Under the pieces are notes generated by a model that saw only the letters and a program-made list of their open reading frames with translations, was not told the origin of the DNA and made no database searches. Shown piece after piece: positions 18,359 through 26,403 of a stretch of DNA of 64,000 nucleotides (position 1 is the stretch's first letter; each line of letters begins with the position of its first letter). The stretch comes from SIG565 sp045590755 (lineage in GTDB: Bacteria > Bacillota > Clostridia > Oscillospirales > Acutalibacteraceae), in assembly GCA_045590755.1 (NCBI GenBank), contig JAZNRP010000024.1:1-64000 (forward strand). Reading direction: 5' to 3'. The translations under genes were made by a program, and so were the position numbers.

Positions 18359-20065
18359 ATGTTAAATACTGAAAGATTATGTCTTGGCTGTATGAATGAT
18401 AACGGCGGCGAAGGCGTATGCTCTATCTGTGGGTATGACTCTAAAGAAAATAACGATAAAGAATTTTTAGCCGTACGCAGCTGGATTAAGGACCGCTACC
18501 TTGTAGGTAATGCCTTTGAGAATAACGGAGAAGGTATTACATATATAGGTTGGGACAACCAGAATGATAGCATTGTAAATATTCGCGAGTATTTTCCGAA
18601 GGGTGCGGCAATCCGAAAAGGTGACGGTAGTGTTTCAATCGCTTCGGGTAATGAGTTTACATTTAATGAAGGAATTATAAATTTTCTTGAGTTAAACCGT
18701 AAACTTGCAACACTTGTAGGTCTGCCTTCCTTGCCCGAAACTGTGGAAATTTTTGAAGAAAACGGAACTGCATATGTTATAACCAAGACCGTTCAAGGCA
18801 TAACACTCAGAGAGTTTCTAATAAGAAACGGCGGTAATTTAAATTGGGAACAGGCGCGTCCCTTGTTTTTACCGCTTATTACAACGGTTGCGGCTTTGCA
18901 TGAAGCAGGCATTATTCACCGCGGTATATCACCTGAAACCATAATGGTTGGTCGTGACGGAAAATTGAGACTGGGTGGCATCTGCATAAGACCTGTCAGA
19001 ATGTCAAGAAGCAATATGACAATCCAGCTCTTTCCGGGCTTCTCTGCGGTTGAACAGTACGGGTATGATATTGAGTGTCGCGACGGAAAATATACCGATG
19101 TCTACGGTATGGCGGCAACCCTTTTCCGTGTGCTTATGGGGAAAGCGCCGACTGATGTTACCGAGCGCATTTCTGATGATAATATGCAAATACCGGCAAG
19201 GTATGCCGAAACATTACCTAAGTTTGTTTTATCGGCTCTTGCAAATGCTTTACAAATTATGCCCGAAAACCGCACACAAGATATGGATGCTTTCCGTATT
19301 TCCTTAACTCCCGTAGCGGGTGAAACAGCAACGGCACCAAAGCCCGTAGCGCATACGCAGGTTGTAAATACTCCTACTACTGCGGTAGCTACTGCAAAGC
19401 CCGAAAGCAGCGGCAAAAAATATGCCATAATTGCATCTGCAGTAACGGCAACAGTGTTTATTGTTTTAGCGCTTGTAGGTTATTTTGTTTTCGGCAAACC
19501 CGCTGATAATAACGGTGGGGATGTTTCATCCACACCAAGTCAGGCCGTATCACAGCCATTACCTGATGAACAAACCGACCCTGTTGAAACACCTGTTGAC
19601 GACACCAATCTTTTCCAGGTGCCTGACCTTATCGGTAAAAAGTATTCAGATGTAATAGATAATGTAGATTATAAATCCTTCTTTACTTTTGAAGTTGTTG
19701 ATAAGAATTTCAGCGATAAATACCCGCGCGGTTATATTATTTCGCAGACACCGACAAGTGACCAGTCAGTTAAAAAGGGAACAAACATTCAAATAGTTCT
19801 AAGCTTAGGTCCCAAAAATGTTGCAATTCCCGATTTGACGGGTAAAACACTCGATGAAGCCAGATTTGAATTAATGAAATTAGGATTTGATTATAATAAT
19901 ATTGAGCCGATTTTTGTGTACGAAGCCGGAAAAACGCCAAATACGGTTATCGGAATTGAACCGGGTATTGGTATGGGGGTAGACACCGATACACATATTA
20001 TTCTTCGTGTAAACACCTCCGAAGAAACAACATCGTCTGAAAACAGTACATCAAGCCAAGAATAA
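18359..20065 (+). CDS. Membrane PASTA pseudokinase with zinc ribbon
   Basis: The 568-residue protein resembles PknB/PrkC-type kinases in layout. A zinc ribbon (Cys8, Cys11, Cys21, Cys24) is followed by a kinase-like domain (about 45-315), one membrane helix (about 355-378) and two extracellular PASTA repeats (about 412-485 and 487-555). PASTA repeats bind muropeptides. All three catalytic sites are altered: the VAIK lysine is Arg76 in VNIREYFP, HRD is HRG (187-189), and DFG is LGG (205-207). Structural blocks persist (SAVEQYG, DVYGMAATLF). It is probably an inactive sensor or scaffold for peptidoglycan state. RBS AAAGGAG sits at 18346-18352. Confidence 0.88.
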   Translation: MLNTERLCLGCMNDNGGEGVCSICGYDSKENNDKEFLAVRSWIKDRYLVGNAFENNGEGITYIGWDNQNDSIVNIREYFPKGAAIRKGDGSVSIASGNEFTFNEGIINFLELNRKLATLVGLPSLPETVEIFEENGTAYVITKTVQGITLREFLIRNGGNLNWEQARPLFLPLITTVAALHEAGIIHRGISPETIMVGRDGKLRLGGICIRPVRMSRSNMTIQLFPGFSAVEQYGYDIECRDGKYTDVYGMAATLFRVLMGKAPTDVTERISDDNMQIPARYAETLPKFVLSALANALQIMPENRTQDMDAFRISLTPVAGETATAPKPVAHTQVVNTPTTAVATAKPESSGKKYAIIASAVTATVFIVLALVGYFVFGKPADNNGGDVSSTPSQAVSQPLPDEQTDPVETPVDDTNLFQVPDLIGKKYSDVIDNVDYKSFFTFEVVDKNFSDKYPRGYIISQTPTSDQSVKKGTNIQIVLSLGPKNVAIPDLTGKTLDEARFELMKLGFDYNNIEPIFVYEAGKTPNTVIGIEPGIGMGVDTDTHIILRVNTSEETTSSENSTSSQE

Positions 20066-20069
20066 CAAA

Positions 20070-20102
20070 AAGACCTGATTATCTTAGATAATCAGGTCTT
20101 TC
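20070..20102. terminator. Bidirectional terminator, PASTA gene and spoIIP operon
   Basis: A 13-bp perfect stem (20070-20082 with 20088-20100) has a 5-base loop. It lies at the convergent ends of the PASTA gene and the spoIIP-linked small gene, whose stop codon falls inside the stem. Confidence 0.85.
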
Positions 20103-20285
20103 TATATAAAAATCAAAAATTTTTATATGCTCTTCATCCGTTTCAACTATTTTTGCATATTCGCCATAACCTATAAGGCGAATATTTTTGTATGCGTAGC
20201 AGATGCCGTAAAACAGTAATACAATATTAAAAATAATGATAGATGTTATTTTAACCGTTCTCCAAAAAATCTCTTTACTTTGCAT
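20079..20285 (-). CDS. Small single-span membrane protein downstream of spoIIP
   Basis: A 68-residue hypothetical protein with one hydrophobic helix (about 11-30) and a short charged C-terminus. Its ATG follows the spoIIP stop codon directly (TAA then ATG), so translation is coupled. I do not recognise the family. In Bacillus the small gene yqxA occupies a similar place after spoIIP, but no sequence likeness can be claimed. A role in sporulation is inferred from context only. Confidence 0.7.
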   Translation of the reverse strand: MQSKEIFWRTVKITSIIIFNIVLLFYGICYAYKNIRLIGYGEYAKIVETDEEHIKIFDFYIERPDYLR

Positions 20286-21326
20286 TTATTTAAGTGTATT
20301 CAGTAAATTGACAAGCGCTGTTGCCGCCTTTTCTGCCGCAGATTCGGCTTCCTTAAAGGTATTGGCTTCACTTCCTACTTCAAGCAAAATAGAGCCAATA
20401 GTTAGGTTCTGATTATACTTTGCACTGTTAAGCGTTATGGCTCTTGCAATTCCCGGATACATAACCTCCATAGTTTGTTGATATTTTACGGCAAACGCCA
20501 GATTTTCTTTCCATTTTGGGAAATTTGTAATACCGCCCGTTTCGCTTCCCATAACAAGCATAACCTGTGCGGTGTTCTCTCCGCCGAACTGTAAAACGGG
20601 TCTTGTTTTTGTCTTGTCTTCACTTGTAATGGCATCACGGTGTATGTCTATTACAATTTTTATAGATGGGTTTTCTGACAAGTGACGGTTTACCGTTTCT
20701 GCCGAGCGAGTGTAGCTTCCCGTATACGAGGGGTGGTCGTGTAATGTTTTGTCGTGTATAACGCCGATACCCGCGCTTTGTAGTTTTTTTGCGAAAATTT
20801 CGCCTATATGCACCATATTCTGATTCGTATCAAGTCTGCGCGATACATCATCTTCAGTGTAGTAATCTTTATCTTCTATCATATAGCTTTCGGTGGCGTG
20901 TGTGTGAACAATAAGCACCTGTGGTGAAGAGTTTTTTTCTACCTTGAAATTTAATTTTTGTTTAAGTAGGGCGGGCAGGTCAATAGTTGTACCGGTGTTG
21001 TTTTTTAAAAATACATTATTATACGATGTATTGGCGCCGTAGGGGGAAATAAATCGGTCGGTAATTTTTCCAACCACGGTTTCGTTATTTATAACGGGCG
21101 CCGTGCTTTCAGAAGAAGTATTGTTTGATGTGTCGCTGCTCTCTTCATTGCTTTGTGGTACAGATATAACGGGCGAAACAGGGGAGATACTACCCATTAA
21201 ATTATCGTTTATTTCGGTATACAGTACGGGAAATCTGTAGTTTATATATTTGTATGCGCCGTCAATCCCTGTATAAAGGGCGGCAAGCATTACTAAGACC
21301 AGTATTAAAAGGCTTTTGAAATCCAT
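20286..21326 (-). CDS. spoIIP: Stage II sporulation protein P
   Basis: A 346-residue peptidoglycan amidase/endopeptidase of the DMP engulfment machine, acting at the septum between mother cell and forespore. It has an N-terminal membrane anchor (about 5-28), then a Ser/Asn-rich linker. The catalytic domain starts near 140 with VLIVHTHATESY (zinc ligand His) and continues with IKIVIDIHRDA and ILLEVGSEANTFKEAE. RBS AGGTGGT lies ahead of the ATG. It follows gpr by 39 bases in the same orientation, the usual gpr-spoIIP arrangement. Confidence 0.95.
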   Translation of the reverse strand: MDFKSLLILVLVMLAALYTGIDGAYKYINYRFPVLYTEINDNLMGSISPVSPVISVPQSNEESSDTSNNTSSESTAPVINNETVVGKITDRFISPYGANTSYNNVFLKNNTGTTIDLPALLKQKLNFKVEKNSSPQVLIVHTHATESYMIEDKDYYTEDDVSRRLDTNQNMVHIGEIFAKKLQSAGIGVIHDKTLHDHPSYTGSYTRSAETVNRHLSENPSIKIVIDIHRDAITSEDKTKTRPVLQFGGENTAQVMLVMGSETGGITNFPKWKENLAFAVKYQQTMEVMYPGIARAITLNSAKYNQNLTIGSILLEVGSEANTFKEAESAAEKAATALVNLLNTLK

Positions 21327-21365
21327 ATTACACCACCTATTAATACTATGAATTTGATAAGTCTT

Positions 21366-22223
21366 TTATACTAAAAGACGCAGTATTTCACTGTCAATTT
21401 CGGGTTGTAAGGCACGATTTATAGAAAACCCTAAAAGCTTGGCAGAATGTTCAATAATAAGGTCAATTTCCTTTGGTGTTACTATCATTTTGCCGCAGGT
21501 GTCGTCCTCGTATCTTGTATTTGTAAGGTCATAAATCATAGTGGATGCTTCTACAACTGTGGGTATACCAATGGAAATTACGGGAACACCGAGAGTATTG
21601 CTGTTTATTTCCTTACGGGCATTTCCTACACCTGAGCCCGGGCAAATACCTGTATTTGATAACTGTATTGTAGTACCAAGCCGCTTTATGCTTTTAGCCG
21701 CTAAGGCATCTATTACAATGACGGCGCTTGGATTTATGCGGTTTACAACCGCCGTTAAAATTTCACCCGTCTCAATTCCTGTTTGACCCAAAACACCGGG
21801 GGAAATCACTGCGACGCTTTTAAGGTTTGATAAACCTATTTCATCTGCCAAGGATTCTGATATATGTCGGGTTGCTAAAATGCTATCGGCGGTTTTAGGG
21901 CCCAAAGCGTCGGGGGTTATATCGCGGTTGCCAAGACCTAACACCAGTATTCCTTCACATTTTTTTGGCAATAATTTACGGATTTCATCAGCCACCACCT
22001 TTTCATTGTCTTCGGGGTGAGCTGAGCTTTGCGGTGGTGCAGGGAGTGTTACAGTAATGTAATCTCCCATAGGCTTCCCCAAAAAAGACGAGCCATCTTC
22101 GGTTTCAATTACGGTGTGTGTGACGGTTATATCACCGTATAAAACCTCCTTGTTTGTAATACCACGAGGGGTATCCTTGGCGTCATTTAACTTTTCAAGT
22201 GCCAAATCGGTCCTGTTATACAT
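21366..22223 (-). CDS. gpr: Germination protease GPR
   Basis: A 285-residue aspartic-type endopeptidase (family A25) that degrades small acid-soluble spore proteins at germination. The protein begins with MYNRTDLALE, the usual GPR start around the propeptide. Further blocks are LVLGLGNRDITPDALGPK, the GVLGQTGIET segment, and VIVIDALAAKS. It is shorter than Bacillus GPR (about 370 residues), as in many Clostridia. Its presence with spoIIP indicates capacity, or ancestry, for endospore formation. Confidence 0.95.
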   Translation of the reverse strand: MYNRTDLALEKLNDAKDTPRGITNKEVLYGDITVTHTVIETEDGSSFLGKPMGDYITVTLPAPPQSSAHPEDNEKVVADEIRKLLPKKCEGILVLGLGNRDITPDALGPKTADSILATRHISESLADEIGLSNLKSVAVISPGVLGQTGIETGEILTAVVNRINPSAVIVIDALAAKSIKRLGTTIQLSNTGICPGSGVGNARKEINSNTLGVPVISIGIPTVVEASTMIYDLTNTRYEDDTCGKMIVTPKEIDLIIEHSAKLLGFSINRALQPEIDSEILRLLV

Positions 22224-22274
22224 AAAATCACCGCAATTATTATTAACATATTTAAAATTTTTATTAAAAAACTA

Positions 22275-22303
22275 TTGCAATTGGGAACAAAAAGTGGTAA
22301 TAT
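22275..22303 (+). promoter_or_regulatory. Promoter of rpsT
   Basis: -35 TTGCAA (22275-22280), 17-base spacer, -10 TAATAT (22298-22303), 37 bases before the rpsT start. Confidence 0.6.
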
Positions 22304-22339
22304 AACTTTACATGAGTATTTTAGAGGAGGTGCGACAAT

Positions 22340-22600
22340 ATGCCTAATATTAAATCTGCTAAGAAACGCGTTCTCGTAAGCGAGGCAAACAATCAGCGTA
22401 ACAAGGCCTATCGTTCGGCTCTCAGAACAGCAGTTAAAAAGGCTGATGCTGCTATCGAGAGTAAGGATGCAAATGCCGGCGAAGCAGTAAAGGCTGCGGT
22501 TAAGAAGATTGACCAAGCTACTGCTAAGGGTATTCTTCATAAGAATACAGCTGCTCATAAGAAATCCGCTTTGGTTACCCGTTTAAATAAGGTTAACTAA
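22340..22600 (+). CDS. rpsT: Ribosomal protein S20
   Basis: An 86-residue, Lys/Ala-rich 30S subunit protein. It has the typical N-terminus MPNIKSAKKRV and the C-terminal block GILHKNTAAHKKSALVTRLN. A strong GAGGAGG-type site precedes the ATG. It is monocistronic, between a clear promoter and terminator, and divergent from gpr. Confidence 0.97.
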   Translation: MPNIKSAKKRVLVSEANNQRNKAYRSALRTAVKKADAAIESKDANAGEAVKAAVKKIDQATAKGILHKNTAAHKKSALVTRLNKVN

Positions 22601-22615
22601 TAAAAGGAAAAATTT

Positions 22616-22645
22616 ACAGGCTTGTAAAAACAAGCCTGTTTTTTC
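22616..22645 (+). terminator. Intrinsic terminator after rpsT
   Basis: ACAGGCTTG (22616-22624), a 6-base A-rich loop and CAAGCCTGT (22631-22639) are followed by a T run. Confidence 0.88.
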
Positions 22646-22649
22646 TTTT

Positions 22650-23027
22650 TTATAATAGGTTGTGTAAACTAAACCGCGAATCGTTTTTAATGTGGGTAAG
22701 TGTCACTTCAATTACTCGGCACTCGGTTAAATACATATCATTTCCTGCTTTTGCAAGGGGTTTAAGCTTTGATACCGAAACACCCATATCGTCAATTAAA
22801 CTGTGATTAATAAACGGGGAGTAGTAGCTTTCTATTTTCTGCCAATTATTTTCTAATTTTTCTGCATGCTGCTCGGCTAATTTGTAGTCGCCCTGTTCTG
22901 CCGCCGATTTGCAGTTGTTTATGTCAACTGTTAGGGTTTCCACTACCTTGTTAGTTACTAAAATATCGGCAACAAGGGCGGCAACCACTAAAAGTGCTAA
23001 AACGGCAGCGGCTATTAGTCTTTTCAT
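22650..23027 (-). CDS. DUF4363 family protein
   Basis: A 125-residue protein with an N-terminal membrane anchor or signal helix (about 4-26) and an extracytoplasmic all-helical domain. It overlaps the upstream DUF421 gene by 4 bases, and this pairing (DUF421 then DUF4363) is common in Clostridia, which supports the call. The molecular function is unknown. A joint role with the membrane partner at the cell surface is inferred. Confidence 0.75.
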   Translation of the reverse strand: MKRLIAAAVLALLVVAALVADILVTNKVVETLTVDINNCKSAAEQGDYKLAEQHAEKLENNWQKIESYYSPFINHSLIDDMGVSVSKLKPLAKAGNDMYLTECRVIEVTLTHIKNDSRFSLHNLL

Positions 23028-23701
23028 AACTTACTCTCCCGTTTGGTTATAGTGTAGTTGCCAAGCCTGTCAAGCGTCATAAGAAAAACATCTTTAATTT
23101 TAAGCTGACGGCTACCGAGTATTTTTTCAATACCTTTTTTTGTACCGTTAACTGCAGTCAATGAATCCTTTATAATTTTACCGTCGGTGATTACGGGTAA
23201 TAGTAGGGCATCCTTTTCGGTCTTAACACCCATCTGCTTTGCAGTTACGGGTTGCTCTGCGTTTTTAAGCAGTACACTTAAATTCCCGTTTACTTCCAAA
23301 ACGGCGTAAGCGACAGTAGATATATCAAAAATTTCTTGCGCGCGTAAAAGCTCTATTAAATCAACAACCGTAAGCCGTACCTGTTTCATTGCAGACTGGT
23401 CGATTTTTCCGTTTGATATAATAATTATTGATTTACCGCTGAGTAGCTGTCTAAGCCGTAGGAATTTCATTGTCAGTACCGACATTATAATTTCTATAAT
23501 TACCAGCATAAAAACCGCAACAACACCATTTATTATTGGTTGGGTTGTGTCCTGTAGCGGTATTGCGGCAATTTCCGATATAAGCAAAGTAACCACAAGC
23601 TCGTTTGGTTGCATATCACCAATTTGGCGTTTACCCATCAAACGAATACCTATGGTTACAAAAATATATAATATTAAAGTGCGGACAATTACAATAGACA
23701 T
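23024..23701 (-). CDS. DUF421 (YetF-like) membrane protein
   Basis: 225 residues: three N-terminal membrane helices (about 5-85) and a cytoplasmic domain. Family-typical features are RLMGKRQIGDMQPNELVVTLLISE near the start (quoted in part) and the LRLRQLLSGKSIIIISNGKID stretch after the last helix. Bacillus YetF relatives are linked to spores and membranes but their chemistry is unknown. It forms an operon with the DUF4363 gene through a 4-base overlap. Confidence 0.85.
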   Translation of the reverse strand: MSIVIVRTLILYIFVTIGIRLMGKRQIGDMQPNELVVTLLISEIAAIPLQDTTQPIINGVVAVFMLVIIEIIMSVLTMKFLRLRQLLSGKSIIIISNGKIDQSAMKQVRLTVVDLIELLRAQEIFDISTVAYAVLEVNGNLSVLLKNAEQPVTAKQMGVKTEKDALLLPVITDGKIIKDSLTAVNGTKKGIEKILGSRQLKIKDVFLMTLDRLGNYTITKRESKL

Positions 23702-23735
23702 TTAATTCACCGCACTTATTTTGTGATAAAAATAT

Positions 23736-24365
23736 TTAATTATTCTTTAAATTGTAGGAAAGGGTCATAAAACTGTCGCCAAAATGTACATTTTCTACCG
23801 TGATATTGTCATACTTAACTGATAAATCATAATGGCTGAAATTAAGAAAGCCTTTAACACCCAATCTGATTAAATGCTCTGCTATTTGCGGAACGGCTTC
23901 TTTTGGTATGCAAAGTATTGCGGCTTCGGGCTTGTTTTCACGACAAAAATCGTCAAGCGAAGCGGTAGAGCGTACAGGTATGTTACGGACAATATTGCCA
24001 ATTAACGATTCCTTTTTATCGAATATACCTATAAGGTTAAAGCCCTTTTCTTCAAAATTCAGGTGTAGTGCTATTGCATGGCCTAGGTTACCCATACCTA
24101 TAAGTATTGCTTTTTTTGGGGTATCAATTCCCAAAATAGTACCTATTTCTTCTCTTAATTCATCTGTGTTATAGCCATAGCCCTGCTGACCGAAACCGCC
24201 GAAGCAGTTTAAGTCTTGCCTTATCTGACTTGCAGTAAGCCCCATTTTTTTAGCTAACTCACCCGATGAAATTCTTTTAATTCCCGCGGCTGATAAATCC
24301 CCTAAAAATCTGTAATAACGGGGAAGGCGCTTTATAACATAGCTTGATATACCCTTAGTATTCAC
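23736..24365 (-). CDS. rex: Redox-sensing transcriptional repressor Rex
   Basis: A 209-residue repressor that senses the NADH/NAD+ ratio and controls fermentation genes. An N-terminal winged helix (about 5-80; KRLPRYYRFL, SGELAKKMGLTASQIRQDL) is followed by a Rossmann domain with GMGNLGHAIA near residue 90. The last helix swaps between subunits. The start is a GTG, with GAGG and GGAAA upstream. It is divergent from perR across 137 bases. A TTGACA on the minus strand (24425-24430) probably belongs to its promoter. Confidence 0.95.
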   Translation of the reverse strand: MNTKGISSYVIKRLPRYYRFLGDLSAAGIKRISSGELAKKMGLTASQIRQDLNCFGGFGQQGYGYNTDELREEIGTILGIDTPKKAILIGMGNLGHAIALHLNFEEKGFNLIGIFDKKESLIGNIVRNIPVRSTASLDDFCRENKPEAAILCIPKEAVPQIAEHLIRLGVKGFLNFSHYDLSVKYDNITVENVHFGDSFMTLSYNLKNN

Positions 24366-24439
24366 TTTCCGTAAAACCTCTTCTTATGTACTATATAATA
24401 TATTATTAATCAAAAAAATAATTTTGTCAATAAAAACAC

Positions 24440-24467
24440 TTGACAAATGGAAAAATAATGCTATAAT
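24440..24467 (+). promoter_or_regulatory. Promoter of perR-rubrerythrin operon
   Basis: Perfect -35 TTGACA (24440-24445), 16-base spacer, perfect -10 TATAAT (24462-24467). The putative PerR operator starts 2 bases after the -10 box and would cover the transcription start. Confidence 0.8.
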
Positions 24468-24468
24468 A

Positions 24469-24491
24469 AAAACAGTAATAATTACTGTTTT
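24469..24491. promoter_or_regulatory. PerR/Fur-type operator palindrome
   Basis: AAAACAGTAAT (24469-24479), one central A, and the exact complement ATTACTGTTTT (24481-24491) make a 23-bp perfect palindrome with an AT-rich core. Length, symmetry and position over the start site fit an autoregulatory PerR-box-like operator. The match to the Bacillus PerR box (TTATAATNATTATAA) is partial, so the binder is inferred from the adjacent perR. Confidence 0.75.
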
Positions 24492-24502
24492 ACGAGGGAA
24501 AT

Positions 24503-24889
24503 ATGAAAAACTACTCAAAACAACGGGAAGTTGTAATGAATGTGTTACAAAACACAAAATCGCACCCGACAGTTAATTGGATTTATGAGCAGGCAAGGCT
24601 GCAGATACCTAATATCAGTTTAGGTACGGTTTACCGCAATTTAACTGAATTAAGTAAAGAAGGTATAATAGCCGAAGTTCCTGTAGGGGACGGCTCTCAG
24701 CATTTTGATGGCGATATAAGTAATCACATCCATTTTCACTGTCTGTCCTGCGGAAAGATTTATGACTGTCCGAATATCAGCGATTCTTTAACCGATTATA
24801 TCGAAAAAGCTCTCGACTGTGCAGTGCGAACCGAGAAACGCTTGTTTCAGGGAACCTGCAAAAATTGTCTGAGTTTAAATAAAAATTAA
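24503..24889 (+). CDS. perR: Fur-family peroxide regulator PerR
   Basis: A 128-residue metalloregulator. The N-terminal winged helix is followed by a metal-binding C-terminal half with HFDGDISNHIHFHC (regulatory ligands) and the structural zinc pairs CLSCG and CKNC. The Fur-family signature HFHCLSCGKIYD is complete. Target assignment to peroxide stress rests on the reverse rubrerythrin gene 22 bases downstream, a classical PerR target in clostridia. RBS GAGGGA is at 24494-24499. A 23-bp palindrome overlaps the promoter start. Confidence 0.88.
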   Translation: MKNYSKQREVVMNVLQNTKSHPTVNWIYEQARLQIPNISLGTVYRNLTELSKEGIIAEVPVGDGSQHFDGDISNHIHFHCLSCGKIYDCPNISDSLTDYIEKALDCAVRTEKRLFQGTCKNCLSLNKN

Positions 24890-24911
24890 AATTTTAATGA
24901 GGTGTAAAATT

Positions 24912-25454
24912 ATGAAAAAATTTGTATGTAGTGTTTGCGGTTATGTTCACGAAGGCGATGCGGCTCCGGCAGAATGCCCGATTTGCCATGTACCCGCTTC
25001 TAAGTTTAAGGAAGTAGAAGGAAAAATGGAATGGGCGGCAGAGCATGTGCTTGGTATAGCACAGGGTGTTGACCAGAGAATTATTGACGGTCTTCGTGAA
25101 AATTTCCAGGGCGAATGCAGTGAAGTAGGTATGTATCTTGCTATGGCTCGCGTAGCTCATAGAGAAGGCTACCCCGAAATTGGTCTTTATTGGGAAAAGG
25201 CAGCCTACGAAGAAGCAGAGCATGCTGCAAAGTTTGCCGAGCTTTTAGGTGAAGTTGTAACCGATTCTACCAAGAAAAACCTTGCAATGCGTGTTGATGC
25301 TGAAAACGGCGCAACCATGGGCAAATTCGAACTTGCAAAGCTTGCTAAGGAATTAGGTCTTGACGCTATACACGATACCGTGCATGAAATGGCGCGCGAT
25401 GAAGCAAGACACGGCAAGGCATTTGAGGGACTTTTGGGCCGCTATTTTAAGTGA
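24912..25454 (+). CDS. Reverse rubrerythrin
   Basis: A 180-residue peroxide/oxygen-reducing di-iron protein. The rubredoxin domain is N-terminal (CSVCGYV ... CPICHVP) and the ferritin-like four-helix domain follows (about 45-180). Its ligand helices are ECSEVGMYLAMA, EEAEHAAKFAE and ARDEARHGKAFEG. This order defines reverse rubrerythrin, which in Clostridium acetobutylicum is PerR-controlled. The start at 24912 follows GAGGTG; an in-frame ATG at 24897 overlaps that site and is rejected. Confidence 0.93.
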   Translation: MKKFVCSVCGYVHEGDAAPAECPICHVPASKFKEVEGKMEWAAEHVLGIAQGVDQRIIDGLRENFQGECSEVGMYLAMARVAHREGYPEIGLYWEKAAYEEAEHAAKFAELLGEVVTDSTKKNLAMRVDAENGATMGKFELAKLAKELGLDAIHDTVHEMARDEARHGKAFEGLLGRYFK

Positions 25455-25475
25455 TACCTGATTGAAAAATCACCT

Positions 25476-25512
25476 AAGATGTGCTATCATAACCGTAGCA
25501 CATCTTTTGTTT
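25476..25512 (+). terminator. Intrinsic terminator after reverse rubrerythrin
   Basis: An 11-bp perfect stem (25476-25486 with 25496-25506), a 9-base loop and a T-rich tail. It shows that an upstream start at 25462 for the next gene is not real. Confidence 0.85.
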
Positions 25513-25524
25513 TTGGGGGATTTT

Positions 25525-26148
25525 ATGAACGGTATATTTAAAGACAAAAAAAGAAATTTAATTGCAGCTTGTTTTACCGCACTTTATACTATAAAATGTA
25601 TACTTGATGTTGAATTTAAAGTATCTTATTTTCAGAATTTTCGGTATGCCATCAGCTTTTTGTTTGTATATTTAGCACCGATAATTACACCCGCATTGGT
25701 GCTTGTGTTTTTGCTGACCTTGAAAAAAGAATACAGGTTAAAAAGGTGGTTATTGCCAATTGCTTTTGGAGTGAAAGCTGTTAGTGCCCTTATTTCTCTT
25801 TGTTTCAGTTTTAGTACAATTGGTTTAGTTGTTTCGATGCCGAAATATACTTTAATACTTTTGTGTTCCTGCTTAATATTTTTTGCTTTTGTTTTTATGT
25901 TTATAGGGACATTTAATTCTAAATATATCAATTTTCTGAAATATGGTGCACTTAGCTGTGCTGTTTTATACTTTGTTACACTTATAATTGATTTTATAAA
26001 TGTTGGCGGTTTTGAATATTTGCAAAGTGTTCCCAACGGCTATTCGGCAATAAATTTTTCCGCTTTGATTTCGTCGCTTGCAATAATACTTTTTTACATA
26101 GGAATTTTTATTTTGGCTACAAATAAAAAGAATACGGAATTGGTGTGA
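25525..26148 (+). CDS. Polytopic membrane protein of unknown function
   Basis: A 207-residue protein with about six hydrophobic helices and basic loops; no soluble domain or recognised motif. The start at 25525 follows GGGGGAT. Longer in-frame starts would read through the preceding terminator. I do not recognise the family. It stands alone between two terminators, so context gives no function. Confidence 0.75.
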   Translation: MNGIFKDKKRNLIAACFTALYTIKCILDVEFKVSYFQNFRYAISFLFVYLAPIITPALVLVFLLTLKKEYRLKRWLLPIAFGVKAVSALISLCFSFSTIGLVVSMPKYTLILLCSCLIFFAFVFMFIGTFNSKYINFLKYGALSCAVLYFVTLIIDFINVGGFEYLQSVPNGYSAINFSALISSLAIILFYIGIFILATNKKNTELV

Positions 26149-26156
26149 TGGGTGCC

Positions 26157-26195
26157 AAAAAAGATATGAGAGAAATTCTCTCATATCTTTTTTTA
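26157..26195 (+). terminator. Intrinsic terminator after the membrane protein
   Basis: AAAGATATGAGAGAA pairs with TTCTCTCATATCTTT around a minimal loop and is followed by a run of seven T. Confidence 0.88.
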
Positions 26196-26203
26196 TTGGT
26201 AAC

Positions 26204-26232
26204 TTTACATTTCGGTTTTGATGTGGTAAAAT
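26204..26232 (+). promoter_or_regulatory. Promoter of the structured RNA
   Basis: -35 TTTACA (26204-26209), 17-base spacer, -10 TAAAAT (26227-26232). The predicted start near 26239 coincides with the first base of the long closing stem. Confidence 0.65.
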
Positions 26233-26238
26233 AATTGT

Positions 26239-26384
26239 GCGACGCAAACTGAATAATTAACTCTAACGAAGGGAAAATACCTTGGCAAAAGGTGTTCTCC
26301 TTATCCTTCGTTGGAGTCGGTTTGCGTCGCAACAAACTGGGGAAGGACACTTTTTCGGCGCATCCTTCGGGGTGCGCTTTTTTA
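26239..26384 (+). ncRNA. Candidate structured leader or small RNA (class not recognised)
   Basis: The RNA would begin with GCGACGCAAAC (26239-26249) pairing with GTTTGCGTCGC (26320-26330). Inside is a 12-bp helix, CTCTAACGAAGG (26261-26272) with CCTTCGTTGGAG (26305-26316), joined by an asymmetric internal loop. An apical ACCTT/AAGGT hairpin lies at about 26279-26292. A 27-base linker follows, then a UUCG-capped terminator (26358-26390) and a small Cys-rich ORF. The octamer ATCCTTCG occurs in both the inner helix and the terminator, so the 5' arm CGAAGG could pair with either. This could be a riboswitch-like attenuator, a small RNA, or a palindromic repeat element; I cannot match a known class. 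Confidence 0.6.
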
Positions 26385-26390
26385 TTTTTT
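26358..26390 (+). terminator. Intrinsic terminator of the structured RNA
   Basis: GCGCATCC (26358-26365), TTCG tetraloop, GGGTGCGC (26370-26377) and a long T-rich tail. It ends just before the ribosome binding site of the small Cys-rich gene, a typical attenuator position. Confidence 0.88.
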
Positions 26391-26403
26391 GGGGGTAAAG
26401 AAG

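Noticed and set aside
24366..24445. TTGTCAA ... TTGACAA inverted repeat as a Rex operator between rex and perR
   Set aside because: The half-sites and the spacer do not fit TTGTTAA-N4-TTAACAA. The two TTGACA elements are better read as divergent -35 boxes.
25462..25524. 21-residue N-terminal extension of the membrane protein at 25525
   Set aside because: It is encoded by the terminator hairpin of the preceding gene and has no ribosome binding site.
26239..26330. Resemblance of GACGCAAAC to the c-di-GMP-I (GEMM) riboswitch core GACGCAAAG
   Set aside because: The rest of the GEMM consensus (the CACAGGGCAAACC part and the receptor stem) is missing, and here the motif is one arm of a perfect closing stem.
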